From the NCBI GenBank assembly GCA_023411115.1, contig JAEYPF010000010.1, positions 372,001 to 436,000 on the forward strand: a stretch of DNA of 64,000 nucleotides, written 5' to 3'. The position numbers were made by a program, and so were the translations under genes. Numbering within the stretch: the stretch's first letter is position 1; every line of letters starts with the position of its first letter. Under the pieces are notes generated by a model. It was not told the DNA's origin, did no database searches, and worked only from the letters and a program-made list of their open reading frames with translations. This document shows positions 17,867-27,655 of the stretch, in pieces. The stretch comes from Methanobacteriota archaeon (lineage in GTDB: Archaea > Methanobacteriota > Methanobacteria > Methanobacteriales > Methanobacteriaceae).

Positions 17867-18280
17867 TTATTGAACGGTTATAGTTCCAGTTATTGTAGAA
17901 TTTAAGGCATCATGATAACCATAGATACCTGATTTGGCAAAGTAGAAGTTATAGCTTTCTCCAGGGTTTAATACATTACTTTGAAATGCTCCTGAATCGC
18001 TCACTATTTGATGTTGCCCGTTATCATTATTTATCCATTGAACGTTGGTACCTGATTTAACTGTAAGATTGTTGGGACTAAATGTCATATTCTGTATACT
18101 AATTACAGTTGGAGCTGTAGCTGTAGTGTTATTTCCCATGCTCTGGTTAGTTGTATTATTTCCAACCGGTTGTACATTGGGTCTGGAACTTTGTATAGAG
18201 TAAATAGTTATACCGGCTATAATTATAATTATTATAATTATAATCAGGGCCAAAAGTCCTTTATTCATTCTGCTATACAC
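17867..18280 (-). CDS. membrane-anchored cupredoxin-fold protein lacking the copper triad
   Basis: A GTG start at 18280 is supported by GGGAGG six bases upstream. The 137-aa product has an N-terminal membrane helix (~7-27), an Asn/Thr-rich linker and a cupredoxin domain (~57-137). The pattern GIYGYHDALNSTITG aligns with the amicyanin/plastocyanin motif Y-H-C-x-x-H-x-x-M, but the Cys, His and Met ligands are replaced by Asp124, Asn127 and Ile130; only His90 remains. It is therefore unlikely to hold type 1 copper. The linker carries possible N-glycosylation sites (NNTT, NNTTA). Role unknown. Confidence 0.8.
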   Translation of the reverse strand: MYSRMNKGLLALIIIIIIIIIAGITIYSIQSSRPNVQPVGNNTTNQSMGNNTTATAPTVISIQNMTFSPNNLTVKSGTNVQWINNDNGQHQIVSDSGAFQSNVLNPGESYNFYFAKSGIYGYHDALNSTITGTITVQ

Positions 18281-18960
18281 TTTTTTCCTCCCATTTTCAC
18301 ATTTTTCAATATATTATTTTATTATTTATGTTATCATTGTTATTAAAATGTGTTGATTTATATTATATCTGAAATTTATTTAGAAAATAAACTGTCCAGT
18401 AAGGGCTTAAATAATTAATTGCATCAAACACCCGATGTTTAATTCGATTAGATAAAAGAAAGATTATCCTTTATTGATTTCTTTTAAACCTTAATAATGG
18501 CAAATTGACAGAAAAAATAGATATTACAATTTTTAAAACGTTTTAATTTAACTAAATCAGATTATTATAATATTTTTTGCCAAAATAGCCCATACAGACA
18601 TATTACATTTCAAACAGAAAGTAATAAAAATATTGAAAACTATAATAATTAATGAGATCATAACGCCGTCAATAATTCAAATATGAAAAAAAAGCGCCGA
18701 AATGAACAAATGAATTGAACATTGCAGCAGTGATAAAACTAAAATGGGATAGATAAGCTACAAAATAGACAATCTAAATAAATTATAATTATTAATAGAT
18801 ATTAAGGCAGGCCATAGGCCAGCTGAACTTGGAAAAACAAATGATATCATATGTCATGAAAAAGTGCCAGTAAAAGATCAACATTCAAATAATTCATAAA
18901 TTCAGTATTGATGGATTAAATAGTCTAATAAATTCAAAAAATATTTAAGAAGGTGATTAA
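18281..18960. other. 680-base AT-rich region with no convincing gene
   Basis: I see no gene with a start and ribosome site. A short open stretch on the plus strand near 18795-18900 has no start codon. AAACA/TGTTT forms a weak hairpin near 18427-18441. A promoter for the 29-aa gene at 18961 is expected in the last ~100 bases. Confidence 0.4.
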
Positions 18961-19050
18961 ATGGATAATAGGGGACAATATTCCATATTATATTGGCTAA
19001 TAGTTATTATAGTCATTATAATAATACTGAAATTACTTGGTGTGTTTTAA
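18961..19050 (+). CDS. 29-aa single-helix membrane peptide
   Basis: ATG 18961 follows AAGGTGATTAA, a good Shine-Dalgarno, and opens MDNRGQYSILYWLIVIIVII and on to KLLGVF. One hydrophobic helix occupies nearly the whole peptide. It resembles the short bacterial Lmo0937-type membrane peptides in layout (aromatic, Ile/Val helix, L-L-G). It is too short for ordinary gene calling, but the ribosome site and composition support it. Function unknown; nearby genes (DUF2795, ChaB) are often stress- or envelope-related. Confidence 0.6.
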   Translation: MDNRGQYSILYWLIVIIVIIIILKLLGVF

Positions 19051-19063
19051 CTATTAAATTACC

Positions 19064-19177
19064 GTAGATCCCAATGTTTAAATTCGTAGTTTGCTTCTGT
19101 TGATATCAACTGATTCTAATTTTACAATAATGAAAGTTATTAATATTCAAGTTAAAGATTAAATCACGGGGATCTAC
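19064..19177. repeat. 9-bp long-range inverted repeat enclosing a palindrome, followed by T-rich sequence
   Basis: GTAGATCCC (19064-19072) pairs with GGGATCTAC (19169-19177) around ~95 non-coding bases that include the palindrome GTTGATATCAAC (19099-19110). A T-rich run follows. It begins 14 bases after the 29-aa gene, so it may be its 3' structured end or a small RNA. Confidence 0.35.
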
Positions 19178-19353
19178 ACCTTTCTTTTTATTTAACCATA
19201 TAGACTTGCGACTTGAACAAATTCTTTTAGATGTTTAATGTATTACCATTAAGGGTAAGACTTATGTTTCAAGTGTAAATAAATACAAAAAATTATTTTA
19301 ATAATATATACTGTTTAACTAAACCATTAAAAAAGAAAATTATTAAGAAGAGC

Positions 19354-19803
19354 CTATGTTCCTCTTCTTTCTTCTCCCCATGCTTTAGCCACATCTGTAG
19401 GTGAATTAAATTTGTCTTCAGGCAGCTTTTGTATTGCCTGTAACACATTCCGATTTGCATTATTTTTTTTGGCCTGTTGTACTAAATCATTTTTATTTGC
19501 TGGATAGTCCATACCTTTTAAAGCTTTTTCAATATCTACAGTTATTCCACCACGATGAGTTCCACTGCTACTTGTAGTGCTTTCGCCCCTTCTTTCTTCT
19601 CCCCAAGCTTTAGCCACATCTGTCGGAGACTTGAACTGATCTTCTGGTAAATTTTGTATAGCATTTATAACATCCCGACTTGCACGGTTGCTTTTTGCTT
19701 GTTGAACCAATTTTTGTTTATTAGCTGGGAAATTTATGCCTTTTAAAGACTTTTCTATTTCAGCAGTTATACCTCCACGAGTGGTTCTACCACGACGTGC
19801 CAT
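19354..19803 (-). CDS. tandem DUF2795 protein
   Basis: The 149 residues are two copies of a ~65-residue domain. Copy one runs GGITAEIEKSLKGINFPANK...FKSPTDVAKAWGEERRG and copy two GGITVDIEKALKGMDYPANK...FNSPTDVAKAWGEERRG, separated by a short Ser/Thr linker. The sequence matches DUF2795 as I know it (I..aLkG..fPa.k..ll..A), a family of small helical proteins of unknown function. Start ATG 19803 with AAAGAGGTGATAAC before it. The high similarity of the two copies, also at DNA level, suggests recent internal duplication. Confidence 0.85.
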   Translation of the reverse strand: MARRGRTTRGGITAEIEKSLKGINFPANKQKLVQQAKSNRASRDVINAIQNLPEDQFKSPTDVAKAWGEERRGESTTSSSGTHRGGITVDIEKALKGMDYPANKNDLVQQAKKNNANRNVLQAIQKLPEDKFNSPTDVAKAWGEERRGT

Positions 19804-20036
19804 GTTATCACCTCTTTTTAATTTGTTATCTTAAGGACAAGATAACATCAAATAAGTCATTAATAAACGTGTATTGCTTAAAAAAATTAACATGATAAAG
19901 TTTTAATTTAGTAGCGGCCTTTGACTTATACTTTTGAATATCTTACTTTAAAAAATTTACTACGTTTTTAGCAATAATTATTACTCATGAAACTAAAAAT
20001 ATCAATGAATCAAAATTAGAAACTGGAGTTGATAAT

Positions 20037-20264
20037 TTGCCATATAAAAATAAAGAAAATTTGCCTGCACAGGTAAAGGAAAATTTGCCATCACACGCTC
20101 AGGAAATTTATTTAAAGGCTTTTAACAATGCATGGGATCAATATAAAGAACCCAAAGAACGCCAGGGAAATGAATCAAGAGAGGAAACCTCTCATAAAGT
20201 TGCATGGGCTGCAGTAAAACACGAATATAAAAAAGGCAGTTCTGGAAAGTGGGAGAAAAAATAA
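20037..20264 (+). CDS. chaB: ChaB-family protein
   Basis: A TTG start at 20037 has GGAG at 20025-20028. The 75-aa product (MPYKNKENLPAQVKENLPSH, then AQEIYLKAFNNAWDQY, and AWAAVKHEYKK near the end) matches the ChaB family (ChaB of E. coli was named as a regulator of cation antiport, but the family function is not firmly known). Full length. It is divergent from the DUF2795 gene; both families recur in stress-related small gene islands. Confidence 0.85.
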   Translation: MPYKNKENLPAQVKENLPSHAQEIYLKAFNNAWDQYKEPKERQGNESREETSHKVAWAAVKHEYKKGSSGKWEKK

Positions 20265-20324
20265 TTCTAATAATTTTTAGAGATGGGAAGAGCTTATTAA
20301 AATCCTATTTAATGTGGTAAATAT

Positions 20325-21356
20325 CTATTTAAATCTTTTTAGTGTGGCTACTATAAGTTTCACTGTGTTTTCAATATCTTCCAGATTTACAACTTCAACA
20401 GGCGAATGCATATATCTTACAGCAGGCGATAAAACACCAGATGGAATTCCTTCCCTGGTTAAATAAATTGCACTAGCATCAGTTGTCCCTCCTTCGCTCA
20501 CTATCAGTTGATATGGTATTTTTTCTGCTTCAGCAGTTGAAATTAGAAGTTCTTTGACCTGAGGATGTGTTATTAATCCCCTTCCACTAGCATCTGTTAA
20601 GACTATTACAGGACCATTACCAGCGCATGCTGGTGCTTCTCCTTCTTTTATTCCCGGATGATCACCTGCTACAGCAACATCAAGTGCTATGGCAATATCA
20701 GGGTTTATTCGAAATGCTGAGGTTTTAGCACCTTTTAGCCCCACTTCTTCCTGGACAGTTCCAACGCCATAGATAGTAGCATCGCTTTCTACTCTTTTTA
20801 GCACTTCAACTATGATACCGCAACTTACCCTATTATCAAATGATTTTCCTGTAAGCATGGAGTTTGCAAGCTGGGTAAATTCTTGTTTTATGGTTATAGG
20901 ATCTCCAACACCTACAAGTTTTTCAGCTTCTTCTCTATTATTGGCACCAATATCTATAACCATGTCTTCATGTTTAACAACTTTTTTTCTATCTTCTGGT
21001 TTCATTAAATGGGGCGGTTTAGAACCGATTACTCCTGGAACCTTTCCTTTAGCTGTGTGTATTAATACCCTGTGGTTTAGAAGGGTTTGATCGCTTATTC
21101 CACCGATCTTCGTGAATTTTATGAACCCATTTTCGTCTATGTATTTTATCATAAGTCCAATTTCATCCATATGGGCTGCTAACATTACTTTTTTACCGTT
21201 TGACTTACCCTTTTTTATTGTAATCAAATTTCCAAGGTTATCAACTTCAATTTTATCTACATGATCCTTTAACTCATTAATCATTATGTTTCTAATATCC
21301 CCTTCAAAACCACTAACCCCCGGTGCATTTGCAAGCTCTTTTATAATATCTTTCAT
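20325..21356 (-). CDS. M42-family metallo-aminopeptidase
   Basis: ATG 21356 is taken over 21362 because GAGGAG lies 8 bases before it. The 343-aa enzyme shows the co-catalytic metal motifs AAHMDEIGL, SFDNRVSCG, VQEEVGLKGA, ALDVAVAGD and the late His in YMHSPVEVVN. Family M42 (FrvX / tetrahedral aminopeptidase TET) trims peptides in the cytosol downstream of the proteasome and forms dodecameric shells. It is probably monocistronic. Confidence 0.92.
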   Translation of the reverse strand: MKDIIKELANAPGVSGFEGDIRNIMINELKDHVDKIEVDNLGNLITIKKGKSNGKKVMLAAHMDEIGLMIKYIDENGFIKFTKIGGISDQTLLNHRVLIHTAKGKVPGVIGSKPPHLMKPEDRKKVVKHEDMVIDIGANNREEAEKLVGVGDPITIKQEFTQLANSMLTGKSFDNRVSCGIIVEVLKRVESDATIYGVGTVQEEVGLKGAKTSAFRINPDIAIALDVAVAGDHPGIKEGEAPACAGNGPVIVLTDASGRGLITHPQVKELLISTAEAEKIPYQLIVSEGGTTDASAIYLTREGIPSGVLSPAVRYMHSPVEVVNLEDIENTVKLIVATLKRFK

Positions 21357-21518
21357 GTTCATCTCTCCTCTTTTTATTTAACTCAAGCCCTTAAAATTCA
21401 ACAATTACATGATTAACCCATGAAATTTTTCTTAATTTTGTCATAATTTTTATTACTAATATTATTTATAGTAATAATATTCATTTAGAAAAAATATAAC
21501 AATCGAGAATGGAATAGT

Positions 21519-22829
21519 ATGACAAAATTAAAACGCAATATTGGAGTCTGGGGAGCAGCAAGCATTGGTATCGGCGCAATAATCGGTACTGGAATTTTCG
21601 TACTAATGGGAGTAGCATCTGGCCTTGCAGGACCCTCAGTCATTATTTCATTTATAATTGCAGGATTAACAGCACTTCTTACGGGACTATCCGCATCTGA
21701 ACTATCTTCTTTTATTACAGAAGAAGGAGGAGGCTATATTTACACCACTAAAGCATTTGGAAAGTTTCCGGGATTTGTAGTAGGCTGGATAAAATCTTTT
21801 GATTACATCGTAGGTGCAAGTGCAGTAAGCATTGGTTTTGCAGCATATTTTACATATTTTCTCCAAATACCCCCAATCCAGAGCAGTATTATAACCATTG
21901 CAACTATATGGCCCTTAATACTTATGATGATTAACATCAAAGGCATAAAAGAGGCATCTGGTGCCAACACTATATTAGTTGCGTTGAAAGTCACAGCATT
22001 ATTAGTTTTTATCATTGTAGGTAGTTTTTTTATTTTATCTACGGGTAATTATTCTAATTATCATCCTTTCTTTCCTCAAGGGATTAAAGGAATGCTTTCT
22101 GGTGCGGCAATTATCTTTTTTGCATTTATAGGGTTTAATACCATTGCTATTGTTTCTGAAGAAGTGAGAGATCCTGGAAAAAATGTGTCAAGAGCCATAC
22201 TTTATGCATTTGCCATATGTACATTGCTTTATATTGGGGTTTCATTAGTTGCTGTAGGGTTAGTAAACTGGCAAATTTTGGGCACATCAGCGGCACCTAT
22301 TGAAACAGCTTTAAGTGTCGCCACAAATAATTTGCTGATCTTGGAATTTGTGGCCATATCTGCACTTTTTGCAACCACTTCTGTAATTCTTGCGTCTATT
22401 ATTGGTGGCTCAAGGGCTTTGTTTTCTATGTCCCGAAAAGAAGTACTTCCCAAGGTATTTTCCAGAATTTCAAAGGGAGGAATACCCATATTTACGGTTC
22501 TTATAAGTGGAATTGCAATATCAGCGATAGTAGTCCTAGCCTCAGGTAATCTTGAAGTTTTAGCATCTATTTTCAATTTAGGGACATTAATTACATTCTT
22601 TTTTATAAATTTAAGCCTTATCCAACTAAGAAGGAGTAGACCTGAGGTTAAAAGAGGGTTTAAAGTCCCATTTTACCCCGTAACACCAGTTTTAGGCATT
22701 ATAAGTTGCTTTGGCTTAGCATTCTATTTAAATCCCACAGCAGTTATCTATGGAGGCTCATGGATCATTATTGGTATAATAGTTTATTTCTTAAACAAAT
22801 GGCGTATCAGAAGAAAAACAAACCAATAA
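21519..22829 (+). CDS. APC-superfamily amino acid permease
   Basis: The 436-aa protein has ~12 helices. The first helix carries the APC glycine-rich substrate-binding motif GAIIGTGIFVLMGVASG, followed by GLTALLTGLSASELSSFITEEGGGYIY; both are typical of amino acid/polyamine transporters (YfnA/cationic amino acid type). The substrate cannot be told. Start ATG 21519 with a TATA run (ATTATTTATAGTAATA) 45-60 bases upstream. Confidence 0.9.
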   Translation: MTKLKRNIGVWGAASIGIGAIIGTGIFVLMGVASGLAGPSVIISFIIAGLTALLTGLSASELSSFITEEGGGYIYTTKAFGKFPGFVVGWIKSFDYIVGASAVSIGFAAYFTYFLQIPPIQSSIITIATIWPLILMMINIKGIKEASGANTILVALKVTALLVFIIVGSFFILSTGNYSNYHPFFPQGIKGMLSGAAIIFFAFIGFNTIAIVSEEVRDPGKNVSRAILYAFAICTLLYIGVSLVAVGLVNWQILGTSAAPIETALSVATNNLLILEFVAISALFATTSVILASIIGGSRALFSMSRKEVLPKVFSRISKGGIPIFTVLISGIAISAIVVLASGNLEVLASIFNLGTLITFFFINLSLIQLRRSRPEVKRGFKVPFYPVTPVLGIISCFGLAFYLNPTAVIYGGSWIIIGIIVYFLNKWRIRRKTNQ

Positions 22830-22952
22830 TTGATATTTCAAAGTTTAAGAAAGATATTCTATCTAAATGGGTGAATAGAATGATGATCATTTGTATAAGT
22901 GCCACTTTTGGCCAATTGAATACTAAATTTGTAAAATGTTAGAGGTGATAAA

Positions 22953-23447
22953 ATGACTAAATTTGAAGAACTATGTGAAATTTATACCAAAGCAGAGAAT
23001 GATTTTTATAATTACAAATGGAAATGTATAGATTTTGCAAAAAACATGGGAAATGGAGTTGCAAACTATTTAGGCTGTAAAACAGAAGATATACAATATT
23101 ATTCATATGACAGTGAAGGCAAAACGCATGAAACACATCATAGGGATGCCTTATTTTTAAGAAAAGATACATTCTGGCATTTTGGTATGGGAATTAATCT
23201 GTATAGAGTAGGCCAGAACTATCCTGATATGCTCCACATGTTTGATCTGGCCATTAAGGGAAAAAAGAAGAGTTTCATTGTCCAATTTCCCCAGCTAAAC
23301 GAGAGATTTACAATTAATCCCAATAAATCAGAAGACTTCCAGCCAATGTATGATTTAATTTTTAATAACATTAAAGATCGTTTTGAAAATCAACTTGAAA
23401 AGTTTTTAAAAAATGAATCAGTAGAACATTATCCCGAGTATTTGTAA
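22953..23447 (+). CDS. conserved-looking 164-aa protein of unknown function
   Basis: It starts at ATG 22953 after AGAGGTGATAAA. The cytosolic protein has a helical N-terminus (FEELCEIYTKAENDFYNY), a mixed alpha/beta centre (RKDTFWHFGMGINLYRVGQ...) and a helical C-terminus. I do not recognise the family. It lies 123 bases after the permease and is possibly cotranscribed. Confidence 0.7.
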   Translation: MTKFEELCEIYTKAENDFYNYKWKCIDFAKNMGNGVANYLGCKTEDIQYYSYDSEGKTHETHHRDALFLRKDTFWHFGMGINLYRVGQNYPDMLHMFDLAIKGKKKSFIVQFPQLNERFTINPNKSEDFQPMYDLIFNNIKDRFENQLEKFLKNESVEHYPEYL

Positions 23448-23646
23448 AAACAACCCGAGAATAGACCTAAATTTAGAGTTAATAATATATTTGCTTTAAA
23501 AAAGCATTGATTGATATTTATCTATTATGGCGTTTACAATTAAAAAAACATGTGAACGCACACTGGGAAAAAATAAGTCATTAATTGAACTTATTAAAGT
23601 TGAAACTCAAGGATTCAAAGTGAAATTTAAAAAAATTAATATATAT

Positions 23647-24951
23647 TCACCTTATAACCCCACCAAATCCTTTCAAAAGATTTTCGACATCGAACCTTGC
23701 CTCTGGATTTATGACTTCATATTTAATTGTAATGCTCGTTTTTCCAGATGGTATCTGATCTCCTTGATATAAATCAACGACAGAAGCATTAACTACACCA
23801 TTTAATGATTTTATTGTGTTTATAACAACATCTGGACTGAAATTTTCTGGAAATACTGCAGAAACATCGAAACTTTTCCTTGTGTAATTTTCAATTTTCC
23901 ATCTGTAAATCTCTTTATCACTTAAAATTTCCACATTAGATATTTTCAATGATATTTCTTTATTATTTTTGTTTAAGGTCAAAAAGTCAGGAGATAATTC
24001 TTTTAAGATCCCAACGTGTACTCTTCCAGAATAGATATGTCTCAGGCCTACTTCTTTACCCACAGACTTCTTAAGGATATTAATTTCTTCAGTTAAGGCA
24101 GATATTGCTTTATCTGACCTTCCAAGGGCCGCTTCAAGATCGTCAAGATGTTTTGCAGCAGATCCCATTAGATGAACAAAACCTTCTTCATCCTCTTTTA
24201 AAATCATGTCATATAACTCTTCATAAACTGAAATAAATGTTTTATGAGTTTCTTTAGTGTATTGATTTTGAGTTTGTATAGAATAGTACAAGTAAGGATT
24301 TTGGGCTACTATACGTGCTATCATATCCACCATCAAGCCGTAAACCGGGCTTTCAAATTTTCTAGATTCCTTAATATCAATTTTAAGCCTTTTGATAGTT
24401 GCTGCAATCCCAATATACGCCAGATGGGTAAGTCCCTGAACTATGCTCATCATTTTGTCATGCTCTTCTGGAGTTGTAACCACTATTCTGGCATTTTCCA
24501 TTTCTAAGAAATCATATACTTTTTTATACCATTTTCCTTTATTTAATGGGGTTAAAACAATAACCTGACCATCTAAAGATCGAATTCTCGGACCAAATAA
24601 AGGATGGGTTGGAATTATTTCAACACCTTCAGGAGCGTGTTTTTGCATAATTTCGGCAGGTTTTTCCTTAACTGATGTAACATCCATAAGTAAAGAGCCC
24701 TTTTTCAATACATGAGCTATTTCTTTTATAGTTGATGATGTAACATCTATAGGAACTGAAATTATAATTACATCCGCTTCTGATGCTGCAAGGGAATTAT
24801 TATTTGTATAATCAACACCTAATTTTTTTGAAGCTCTTTCCCCAGTTAGTTTATCCCTTCCAGTTACAATTACATCAAACCCTTTGCTTTTTAAAAACCT
24901 GGCAATCCACTCGCCCAATCCTTTTGTTCCGCCAATTACTGCAATTTTCAA
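23647..24951 (-). CDS. tyrA: prephenate dehydrogenase with C-terminal regulatory region
   Basis: A 434-aa protein. The N-terminal ~270 residues are the TyrA fold: NAD(P)-binding VIGGTKGLGEWIARFL, the conserved THPLFGPR loop and the helical dimerisation part (HDKMMSIVQGLTHLAY). Residues ~290-434 form an extra region with beta-alpha pattern (VDLYQGDQIPSGKTSITIKY), like the ACT-like tails of archaeal TyrA that sense tyrosine; this part is inference. It converts prephenate to 4-hydroxyphenylpyruvate in tyrosine synthesis. No other aromatic genes adjoin it; the trp operon is 18 kb away. Confidence 0.9.
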   Translation of the reverse strand: MKIAVIGGTKGLGEWIARFLKSKGFDVIVTGRDKLTGERASKKLGVDYTNNNSLAASEADVIIISVPIDVTSSTIKEIAHVLKKGSLLMDVTSVKEKPAEIMQKHAPEGVEIIPTHPLFGPRIRSLDGQVIVLTPLNKGKWYKKVYDFLEMENARIVVTTPEEHDKMMSIVQGLTHLAYIGIAATIKRLKIDIKESRKFESPVYGLMVDMIARIVAQNPYLYYSIQTQNQYTKETHKTFISVYEELYDMILKEDEEGFVHLMGSAAKHLDDLEAALGRSDKAISALTEEINILKKSVGKEVGLRHIYSGRVHVGILKELSPDFLTLNKNNKEISLKISNVEILSDKEIYRWKIENYTRKSFDVSAVFPENFSPDVVINTIKSLNGVVNASVVDLYQGDQIPSGKTSITIKYEVINPEARFDVENLLKGFGGVIR

Positions 24952-25136
24952 GGAAAAACCCCAATTTTTTTAAAATAGTCAATTCTACTTCTGATATTTT
25001 TTTTATATTCACATATTATATAAAAATAGGTGAATCTATAATCTCAATCCAGAATTTAACAAGTTTGTTATAAAACTTGAAAATTCTGTAAAATTTAGTT
25101 AAATATAATAGCAAGTAAAACAATTTAGCATACATT

Positions 25137-27296
25137 ATGTCCAAAAAAAAGGCTTTAATTGAACTTATTTTTAAATTACATTTTAATCCTAAATTATTAA
25201 TAAATTCTGAGTTAAATGAATCTTCCAATATAGCTAAAAAAGAAGTTATATCCTTTAATAAAGCAATTATAATATCGTCTGTTTTACTGATTAGCTTTAT
25301 ATCTGGATTATTATTATTCCAGAACTATTCATACCTCAAGACGGTTTTCAGTGACATAATTTCACCAATAATAGAAATAATAGTAGTTTTAAGTTTATTT
25401 TATGCAGCAAAGATTTCAGGCAAGGAAGGAAAACGCACACAAATCGCGTGGTTAATTTTAGGTATTGCAGTACTTTCTTATGCCATAGGTGATAGTTTAT
25501 GGGCAATATTGGAGTTAGTTATTCATCAACAACCTTTTCCATCGGTTGCAGACATTTTTTACCTGTTATTTTACCCATTATTTGCTTTGGGAATCTATTA
25601 TCTACCACGAAAGCCACTTTCACGAAAAGAAGAATTGAAATTGATTATGGATACTGCAATTATAATTATAACAGTCAGTCTTATTTTATGGACTTTCCTG
25701 ATTATACCTACTGTTAATTCAAATCAAGATATTTTAGCCAGTTTTATATCTATATCTTATATAATTGGAGATATTATCCTCTTTTTTGCATTAATAAGAA
25801 TATTGTTCAACAATTTTAATGCTTATCGTGGGCCTTTAATTCTTTTAGGAATCGGAATTGTGTTTCAGGTTATAACAGACAGTTTTTACAGTTATCAATC
25901 GTTACACGGAATCTACATTTCTGGAGGATTTTTAGATACAGGATGGGTCTTAAGTTTTATATTTGTAGGATTAGCTGCTATTTTACAGATAAATACGGTT
26001 ATATACCCTCCGAAAAGTATCAAATCTAGATCCCGGACGCCAAATCTGAATTTTTCATCATACTTACCATTAGTTGGAGTATCAGTTGCCTACATTTTAC
26101 TTATATGGACCAATTATAACTTAATTTTTCCAAATTCAGAGTATATGGAAATAGCTGTGGGTGCCGCCATATTTTTAGTACTTTTCCGCCAGGCCATAAC
26201 TATACACGAAAATAAGAATCTCTATCTATCTGCAAAAAAGGAAATTAATAACCGAAAAATGGTCGAAAAAGATCTAATTGAAAGTAAAAACCATTTTCAA
26301 AGCATATTTGATAATGCTCCCATTGGAATATTTCATTCTTCACCTGAAGGTAAATTATATGAGGTTAATCAAGGTTTAGCTCGCCTTTTAGGTTATGAAT
26401 CACCTGAAGAACATATTTCCATCGCGAATAAAACAAATGTTAAATTTGTTTATTTAGATAAAGAAAAACGTGAAATGTTAGTTGAAGAGGCCTTTAACGA
26501 GGATTCATGGCACACTCATGAAAATAGACTTCATTGCAAAGACGGAAGCACTATAATAGTTGAACTTTCAATGAAAGCCATTAGAAATTCAGATGGTTCT
26601 GTAAAATATCTGGAAGGCTTTATGAAGGACATTACAAAACGTAAAAAAGCGGAAAATGAAATTAAAACATCCCTTAAAGACAAAGAAGTTCTTTTAAAGG
26701 AAATTCATCACAGGGTTAAAAATAACCTCCAGATAATTTCCAGTTTACTTGATCTTCAGGCGAATTATGTTAATGATGAAGAAGCAGTTAATGTCTTACA
26801 GGAGAGTCAAAATCGAGTTAAATCCATGGCAACGATTCATGAAATGCTTTATCAATCTGCTGATCTGGCCAGCATAAACTTTTCAAATTATATTCAAACT
26901 TTAGTTCGTGATTTATTCTATTCCTATGGTGCAGAAAATATTGAATCTATAATTAAAGTAGATCATATTTTCCTTAATATCGAAACGGCCATTCCCTGCG
27001 GTTTAATAGTTAGTGAACTGGTTTCAAATAGCTTGAAATATGCATTCCCCCATAATAGGAAAGGTGAAATATTCATAAGCATTCATTCACATAATGAGGA
27101 ATTTGAACTAATTATCAGTGATAATGGCATAGGTCTACCAGAAAATCTCAATTTTAAAGATATAAAATCATCGTTAGGACTGAGGTTAGTAAACATGTTA
27201 GTAAAACAATTAGAAGGTTCAATAGAACTGGATAGAACAAATGGAACGAAATTCTGTATAAAATTTAAAGAATTAAAATACAAAAAAAGGTTTTAA
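25137..27296 (+). CDS. multi-TM sensor histidine kinase (novel membrane sensor, PAS, HisKA_2, HATPase)
   Basis: A 719-aa kinase. The N-terminal ~360 residues hold about nine helices with the motif PFPSVADIFYLLFYPLFALG; PAS ~385-510; HisKA_2 with KEIHHRVKNNLQ (His ~522/523); HATPase with SELVSNSLKYAFP, DNGIGLP and SLGLRLVNML. The membrane part is shared with the kinase at 39674 (PFPSIADIFYLAYYPLIIAG), so it is a true sensor module and not a random anchor. No regulator is adjacent. No Shine-Dalgarno is visible before ATG 25137; a TATA-like AAATATAATAG about 30 bases upstream suggests a leaderless mRNA. Confidence 0.9.
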   Translation: MSKKKALIELIFKLHFNPKLLINSELNESSNIAKKEVISFNKAIIISSVLLISFISGLLLFQNYSYLKTVFSDIISPIIEIIVVLSLFYAAKISGKEGKRTQIAWLILGIAVLSYAIGDSLWAILELVIHQQPFPSVADIFYLLFYPLFALGIYYLPRKPLSRKEELKLIMDTAIIIITVSLILWTFLIIPTVNSNQDILASFISISYIIGDIILFFALIRILFNNFNAYRGPLILLGIGIVFQVITDSFYSYQSLHGIYISGGFLDTGWVLSFIFVGLAAILQINTVIYPPKSIKSRSRTPNLNFSSYLPLVGVSVAYILLIWTNYNLIFPNSEYMEIAVGAAIFLVLFRQAITIHENKNLYLSAKKEINNRKMVEKDLIESKNHFQSIFDNAPIGIFHSSPEGKLYEVNQGLARLLGYESPEEHISIANKTNVKFVYLDKEKREMLVEEAFNEDSWHTHENRLHCKDGSTIIVELSMKAIRNSDGSVKYLEGFMKDITKRKKAENEIKTSLKDKEVLLKEIHHRVKNNLQIISSLLDLQANYVNDEEAVNVLQESQNRVKSMATIHEMLYQSADLASINFSNYIQTLVRDLFYSYGAENIESIIKVDHIFLNIETAIPCGLIVSELVSNSLKYAFPHNRKGEIFISIHSHNEEFELIISDNGIGLPENLNFKDIKSSLGLRLVNMLVKQLEGSIELDRTNGTKFCIKFKELKYKKRF

Positions 27297-27315
27297 TAGT
27301 AAATCAGATAGTCAA

Positions 27316-27636
27316 TTATATCTCTATGGCTTTAACTTCTTTTCTATTCGCTCCTCCAGCCATGCCTTCAATAGCATCTAAAAGTTCCATTACTTTATCA
27401 TTTTTAAAAATTCCCCTGAATCCATCAAATTCTGAAGTATTTTTTAAAAATAACCCTTTTCTTTTCATGGAAGTACCTCTTTCGTTTAACGGGTTAATTT
27501 CAACCATTACAGTCTCTCTATTATCATTTGCCGGTGTTTTAACAAGGAACACTCCTTCTACTGAAGTTGGTACTCTCTGCCATGGTTTAACATCCTTTAA
27601 CACATCTTTTATTTTACTTTCTAATTCCGCATTCAT
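27316..27636 (-). CDS. conserved-looking 106-aa protein of unknown function
   Basis: It begins at ATG 27636 after GGAGG. The soluble, mixed alpha/beta protein opens MNAELESKIKDVLKDVKPWQ and holds VMVEINPLNERGTSMKRKGL centrally. I do not recognise a family. Its upstream region holds two perfect inverted repeats with 3-base centres (27656-27709), which suggests specific regulation. It converges with the sensor kinase gene, 19 bases apart. Confidence 0.7.
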   Translation of the reverse strand: MNAELESKIKDVLKDVKPWQRVPTSVEGVFLVKTPANDNRETVMVEINPLNERGTSMKRKGLFLKNTSEFDGFRGIFKNDKVMELLDAIEGMAGGANRKEVKAIEI

Positions 27637-27655
27637 TTAAATGCCTCCGAGTAAT

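Noticed and set aside
18795..18900. Open stretch reading KAGHRPAELGKTNDIICHEK
   Set aside because: It begins after a stop with no start codon and no family resemblance; too short to call a pseudogene.
23527..23772. Short plus-strand ORF (81 aa) before and into the tyrA 3' end
   Set aside because: Half of it overlaps tyrA antisense, there is no ribosome site, and the non-overlapping 40 codons are too few to support a gene.
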